Source: Scytalidium lignicola (taxonomy: Eukaryota; Ascomycota; Leotiomycetes). From it: 64,000 nt of DNA. Every line of letters starts with the position of its first letter. Position 1 is the stretch's first letter. The translations under genes and the position numbers were made by a program. Positions 58,565 to 64,000 of the stretch are shown piece by piece. The notes beneath the pieces were generated by a model. It was given only the letters and a program-made list of their open reading frames with translations, was not told where the DNA came from and made no database searches. The stretch is taken from the NCBI GenBank assembly GCA_002812745.2, contig NCSJ02000075.1:87946-151945 (forward strand), in the 5' to 3' direction.

Positions 58565-61132
58565 TTAGAACTCGAAATTATTTCTTTCCGTCCCCGAGGA
58601 ATGCTCTTGCACTAAGCGGTCATTCATCACCTCCATCCAGAGCTCCCTACCCCCAGGCTCGCATGCGCTGCTCAACCACAAGAACTCCCTCAACCCCTCA
58701 TCCACCTCCTCCCACTCGGACAGCTTCAGCGCTGCAGACACGGCAGCCAGGTTCTGCACGTACCAGCTCCTCTCGGCCGTGCCCGTGGACGATATACCAC
58801 CTAGCACCAGCATCCACACTAGCGTTTCAGGACACAGCTGCCAGCATGGATCGAATTTGGATTCCTCCATGATATCCTTCAGCCGCGCGCCAAGGTGCGG
58901 AAGATACCTGAGTGCGGGGGGAGAGCAAACGTCACGGCCGCACTGTATATGATGGCTGTGTGGCGGATGGACTCGTAGAGGCAAATGCTGCTCACCTCGC
59001 CGTATTCGAGTTCCACACCCCGTGGCAGGGACATGAGCCGGTGCTGGATTGTGTTTCGCTGCTTGATGTAGAGCTCGAAATTGGTGATCGATTTGATGCC
59101 GCGACAGTGGTCGTCGATGAGCACAGTGAGGTCGCACATGGATTGGAGGACAATGGCGGTGGCGTCATTGATGCCAAAGGCCAGAAGATCCTGGAAGCGT
59201 TTACTAATCGTCTTAGGTGGGAAATTAGGGAGCTCGCTGGGGGTAGGTATGCTACGAGTAATCATGGGCCAATATGGCTTGTTGATGGTTTGTGTTGCTC
59301 CGAGGATATCGGAACTACATACAACAAAGTACATGATTCTATTTAGCAAAGGCTGTTTCAGGAAAGAGGTGTGTGCAGTGGAATGACAAATAATGGCGCA
59401 AGGCATTATTATTCAGTTCATCACCAGGTTTCGATGCCTGTAGACGAAGAGCCACGCGAAAACGAGGAAAATGGGGAGATGTGAAGGGGGGAGAGACCAA
59501 ACTTACAAGGCTATAACCTCTGCTAATCCATTCAGCTCAACCTTTTCCAGCCCGCCTTTCTTATCCACCAAGGACCTCATCGCCGTGGTATGCGCTGGAA
59601 TATGGCTGATGCTCCCGTAGACGTCCAGCCACTGTGTGCTTGTCATGGGACTATTGAACGGCCTTCTCAGTGCCGCCCCCCTGATATTTGCCACGAGTTC
59701 AACTTCGTTACAACCCAGTGTTAAGACTGATAGGAGCAGATCATCTAACGATGACTTGTCCGAATGCTTCAGTTCTTCTTTCAACAGCTTCATGGTTTGA
59801 ACCTTGTGGAAGAGCCTGATGGGGTTGTTCAAGCTCGCTTTTGGACTACGGAGGACGTCTCTGTGTACTGCGGCGCCAAAGAGCATGGCGTGCATTACTA
59901 CAGGTCGTTCGTAGACTCTCTCGAGCCATGCCCGGGGTTGAAGACTCGGGCCTCCATCTGTGCTAGGCACGCGGAAGCCGGGCCAGACTATGCTGAGGGC
60001 TGTTATGGTTGACAAAAGGTTAGTCAAGATTTCTCATATGTAATTAATTGATTTCATTTGATTTGATTTGATTGATGGATTGATTGATTGCGAAGTTTGG
60101 AGATATACTCTATGGATAATTTTGATGCTGCATGAAAAAGACGAGAATCTGTGCAATGCATGCATGCGTGTATGTGTGGAAGAGAGAGGAAAAAGAGTGC
60201 GTAGGGTGTTGAAGTTGATTGTGCGAAAAAGAGCGAAACAACTCACAATGGTCGATCAAATCGTGAGAATGCGAATCCGTATTAACACTGCTAATTCGAA
60301 AGGGATCTATTCTCCCTTGACCAACGAGACTCAATGGGCTACTGACGGCCGAGATAGAAGAAGTTAATTGTGATGTGGTGGTCGGGATGGAAGCATTCTC
60401 GACTTCGCCTATGATAAAACCACCACCATCATGGCCATATCTCAAGCCTTGCGACCGGTCTCTGCTCGTTGGTGCCCGTTGATCATTAGTTAAGTTATCC
60501 TCCGGAGAGAGTGCGAGATCATCAGGTGCAGTGCTCCCAATGGCACTGTTAACCTCGCTGTTGGCATCGACGTCGATGTCGAATTGGGTTGGTTGGACCA
60601 GGCTCTTTCCCCGCCTAAACGCCAAGGTCGAAGTGAATGATGCCGATGACGATGATGATGAAGCGAGGATTGCACTCGAAGTCGAAGTCGAGCTTGCCGC
60701 GGGAAAGGAGTTGGATTTCAAGTTTGATTCCAAGGGCTTCTTCCGGATGTTTGCTGAAAAACTCGACTCCTTGGGGCCACTGCTGGTGCTGCTGCTCTTG
60801 GGAATGCCGGTGCCGGTGCTGCCACTGCTGTCGTCCACTCCCATCTCCCGCTGCTGCTTTTGCTTCTGTCGGAAGCTACGCATGGCCGTTGAGCGAATGA
60901 CACGTTTATTTCGTTGTCGCTCGGCCTGTGTCGCTGCATTCATGTCGACGAACTCGAGATTGGAAAAGGGGGTGGGTACTGATGGACGAGCACTCGCTCG
61001 CCGTTCACCACCAGCACCAGTACCAGCACTGGTGCCGCTGTTGTTTTCATCGCCATCCCCTGAGTTGTTAATGCCAGAGCCCGGAGCGACGACATTGTCG
61101 AACCGGCGAGCTGACTCCTTGTGAGCCATCAC
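58565..61132 (-). CDS. DUF3468-type fungal regulator-like protein, long form
   Basis: Read leftwards, exon 1 is 61132-60247, exon 2 is 59999-59507 and exon 3 is 59314-58565. Introns are 247 and 192 bases. The long Ser/Thr/Gly-rich N-terminal half contains the short basic motif FVDMNAATQAERQRNKRVIR, then STAMRSFRQKQKQQ. The helical domain carries SIVWPGFRVPSTDGG, MRSLVDKKGGLEKVELNGL, SDILGATQTINKPYWPM and CPETLVWMLVLGGISSTG. Exon 3 shifts frame at a G6 run (58916-58921). With one more G the parts FALPP and ALRYLPHLGARLKDI join, giving about 708 residues. As the rest is open, this is more likely a homopolymer sequencing error than a mutation. It is homologous to the 12324-13872 gene. Confidence 0.82.
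60046..60095. repeat. TTTGA/TTGA simple repeats in an intron
   Basis: Runs of tttgatttgatttgat and gattgattgattg within intron 1 of the 58.6-61.1 kb gene. They partly explain its unusual length. Confidence 0.8.
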
Positions 61133-63806
61133 CTGATGCTGCTTCTGTCGTTCTTGTTCTTTTTCTTCTTGTTTTTCTTATTCTTCTGCTTTCTTATATT
61201 ACACTTTTTAAAATAGATAGGCAGGAAAGGTTAGGTAGGTAAGTAAGTAAGTATGTGCGTTTATGTGTTGCACGCAGAGTGAGTTAAGTGAGGAGCGAGG
61301 AGTAAAGGATTTTAAATCAAAGCGTTCCAGGAGGAGCAACAGTGGCAAGCAGACGGCATGGCAGCACTGGCGACGGTTATATCCAGGAGGTGCATAGCAC
61401 AGCGATGATGCCCGGGCTGCCAGTCGCGTTGCTTGAAACGCATAGAGAAATACAAAATTTTCAGATCAATCAGTGCAGGGCAAAGGTGTGATGTTGATCT
61501 CCACGCAAGCCGTACTGGGGGGGAGCGAAACACAGACCAGCTCGCAAACACAAACTTTCCAAGTATATATTTTTGTTTTCTCGCTGTTAATTCTTTACGA
61601 GAGAGAGCCAGAAAGAAGAAGTCTGGGTCCGCCGTCCAATTGCATGCGCCACGCAGCTTGGCTGGTCGATTTGGGGAAGAGGACAACAGCCACAGCACTG
61701 CAGCAGCAAAAAGCAGAGGGTTGGTTTGGATTTGGCGGGGGTTTTCTCGTTGTCAAATATTTTGATATATATATATATTGTACTTGCTGCTGTTGTGTGC
61801 TGTACTTGTAACCTAAAACGTGACTGCCGCGATTTTGGGTGTAACCCTGTACCGGGATGCTTTTGTCGGACCGGATAAGCACTAAACGGCACCAAAAGAG
61901 GTGTCCTTTTCAGTACAGTACCGGAAACAAGCTGTCCTTTGCCGTGGCGAATATTTGATCAACAAAAGGGTTTGGATATGCAGAAGTGCCGTACTGGGGG
62001 GGTAGGATAAAAGAAGGGTAAGATCAATAAAGGGTCCTGTCTCAAAAGCCACGAGGGAAGGTTGGGTTCCAGTCGCGCTCGCGGAAGCCCAGGACCCAGG
62101 ATGGGATGCGAGCTCGAGTTGTGTGCCTGCGTTGCGACTTGTTATAACCGGAACAACCAGATAAACCAGACTGGATGCGATAATTCGATTGCTTGCCGTC
62201 GCCGTGTCTGTTTATGATCGCCGTTCCTGCCGCCACCGCCGCTGCTGCTGTGCTGATGCTGCTGCTACTGCTGTGCTGCTTGCTCCTCGGAACTGACGCT
62301 ATTGGATGGGTGCAGCTGGTGGTCTAATGCGGTGGTCGCCGTGATAGCTGGCTGCAGTTCCCCAACCGCTTTTGCCATGCAGGGTGTGTTGCTGGATGTC
62401 GTTTGTATACGGTATGTGTCCTGTTTTGTATGCCCGTATGTATGCCCAGTAGCCCAGTATCGCGGATCTCTCGGCTGCTTTCAGGTTCCAAGCTCCAAGA
62501 GTTGCCCGTCCTTGGCCTGTCATGCCCTTTTTGCCAGATCTCCTAGGCCACTTTGCCTTCGTTGCACATACTTATAACCGCACACAAAGCACCAGCGGGG
62601 TGGGAGGGAAAGATGGGGGCCGCCGTAAGATCATAGGGCAGTTGTAGGGCCGGCGGATGCTTTTCCAAACCCCTTCGAAGCTGACACTCTGAGGCTTATT
62701 GCTTATGTTGGCAGTCCACCTGGCCGCCCGTTGCGACGTTGTATGCCAATCGCAGATAGTTTGTTGATGACTTCTTGATCGACTTCTGGGGGAGGAATCA
62801 GCACCATCAGCACTAGATAGCCCGCAACTGCCCTAACCATTGGACGGAAGAATCATAAGGGCTTTTCCCCCCTCGACCACATGGGATACGGTAGCATCAT
62901 CGCCTAATGGTGGATCAAATGGGGTCGACTGTATTCGACAACACGGCGCCGAGCTGGTGGAGATTTGGTGCTGGAAATAGAAACGTCCCGGAACCGCCGT
63001 TGTTCGGCACGACGGAAAGTCCAAGAATTCCAGCATCTACGGTAAGAATCCGAGCATAAAGAGCGCTCCGTGCCGCCGTCCCATACCTTCTCTGGGAAAG
63101 AAGTGCGAGGATTCTTTCTCAAGGGCCCGTCGCTATGACATGATTTGTGATGCGTAAGAAATCAGATCAAGGCTTCGTCGTAACGGCTAGGGGCCGATAG
63201 CGTGTGATTCCAGATAGCCTTAATCATCTCGTAAATCTCTGACGCTTGATACTCTCTGGATGACTGGTAATTAGCTTCGTATGAAGCTTGTAGACGTTTG
63301 ATCTTTTCGTGGCAAAGGAATAATCATGATGACAATGCTGCACGATTGGCCTGGGTCTAACCGAACGAAGAAGGTAATTAAAGAAGGGTTTTTTTATTCT
63401 TCACCATCATACGTATTGATTTGCTCATTTTCTCATTCAAGTCGTACTGTATTGGGAATTGAAGGTGACTCATATTACCCTTTTCGACCTACAACCTCGT
63501 AGTGTAACTGCACTGTACATATGCTGCGAGCTGAGTCAGTATTAGAAAAGTTCTCGATGACTCTTTTCGCGACGAGTTTTACGAGAAACCTCAATTCAAT
63601 ACAATCTACCTCTGCACAGATAGATAGATGAATAGAGATATATATAATAAGAGAAAATCAGCAAGAAAAAGAAGAAGAATAAGAAAAATTCACGCTCATC
63701 AATCGAGGCCATAGTCTGTTGCAACACAAATACTCAAATCTCTTTTTCATCCTCATCTTCTTCCCCCACCACAACGCACAAATAATCATAAATAATCATA
63801 ATAATA
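61133..63806. other. Long divergent intergenic region
   Basis: 2.7 kb between the leftward DUF3468 gene and the rightward methyltransferase. It is GC-richer than most gaps here, with CTG/GCC-rich blocks (62224-62283). Many open frames occur on both strands but none matches a known family. A 37-codon signal-peptide-like frame lies at 62214-62327. Confidence 0.5.
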
Positions 63807-64000
63807 ATGGCCACCGAAGACCGCACCTTCAAAGCCGCCCGCATCGCGCAGTACTTCCTCGAATCCCGCCCAGACTCATCAGACTCGAACTCGGACCCCA
63901 TAACCCAGAGCAGCGCGAGTCTGCGATCTCAGATGGAACATCGCATCGATCTAGTGCAGCACTGGGAGATCCAGCCGGGCGCGCGCGTGCTGGAGATTGG
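63807..64000 (+). CDS. SAM-dependent methyltransferase (partial, cut by window end)
   Basis: ATG 63807 opens a frame that runs off the window after 64 residues. After a polar N-terminus (TFKAARIAQYFLESRPDSSD) it reads MEHRIDLVQHWEIQPGARVL and then EIG, the start of motif I of class I methyltransferases, which bind S-adenosylmethionine. The substrate cannot be told from this part. The leader upstream is AT-rich with AATAAT repeats. Confidence 0.8.
   Translation, partial: MATEDRTFKAARIAQYFLESRPDSSDSNSDPITQSSASLRSQMEHRIDLVQHWEIQPGARVLEI

Noticed and set aside
58248..58872. Pro-rich frames on the plus strand
   Set aside because: Low-complexity CT-rich sequence; the second overlaps the 3' end of the minus-strand DUF3468 gene as an antisense shadow.
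1..64000. CRISPR arrays, bacterial operons, rRNA genes
   Set aside because: Nothing with regularly spaced direct repeats. The gene structure is clearly eukaryotic and no rRNA motifs were seen.

Overview
The window is nuclear DNA of a filamentous ascomycete (Pezizomycotina). The evidence is short GT-AG introns (about 47-100 bases) with CTAAC/CTGAC-type branch sites, HET-domain (heterokaryon incompatibility) genes, a Zn2Cys6 regulator, a class II hydrophobin, a GT34 (gma12/mnn10) glycosyltransferase, and dead genes whose stop codons look like repeat-induced point mutation (RIP) or similar C-to-T decay. A leotiomycete or sordariomycete is my inference; the sequence does not settle it.

Layout. 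1-6.2 kb is gene-poor, AT-rich and full of relics: an unrecognised two-exon gene, a decayed small secreted Cys-containing protein, and a broken copy of a conserved fungal membrane-protein family. 6.2-14 kb carries a large HET gene (split by one homopolymer indel), an orphan N-terminal module of a STAND/NLR-like protein, and a regulator-like gene of the DUF3468 type. 14-28 kb reads like an eroding metabolic neighbourhood: an intact Dal5-type MFS transporter, head to head with an intact 2OG-Fe(II) oxygenase, a secreted sugar-lactone/FAD oxidase with six in-frame stops, a predicted aerolysin/ETX-MTX2-like beta-pore-forming protein, a dead Zn2Cys6 regulator and an intact dienelactone hydrolase. 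28-43.6 kb is mostly conserved housekeeping-type genes: a membrane J-domain protein, a DUF5672 protein, an NAD-dependent epimerase, a small membrane protein, a GT34 glycosyltransferase, a TauD/TfdA dioxygenase and an R3H protein. 44-46 kb is a second HET gene, inactivated. 47.6-51.7 kb has the hydrophobin, a small disordered protein with a duplicated terminal exon, and a conserved fungal protein of unknown function. 54-61 kb has a bZIP factor and a second DUF3468-type gene, both with long upstream regions. A methyltransferase runs off the right edge.

The most interesting structure is at 49.6-50.2 kb. A 200-base intron begins with a copy of the very exon that follows it, so spliced and unspliced messages would encode proteins of equal length differing only at the last residue. 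Both junctions read AG|GT, as expected if the intron was born by a tandem duplication.

Two kinds of damage must be kept apart. Several frameshifts (5042, 7989, 58916) and most of the Ns sit at or next to homopolymers and may be sequencing errors. The in-frame stops in the 3.3, 19-20, 24-26 and 44-46 kb genes are substitutions and are probably real.
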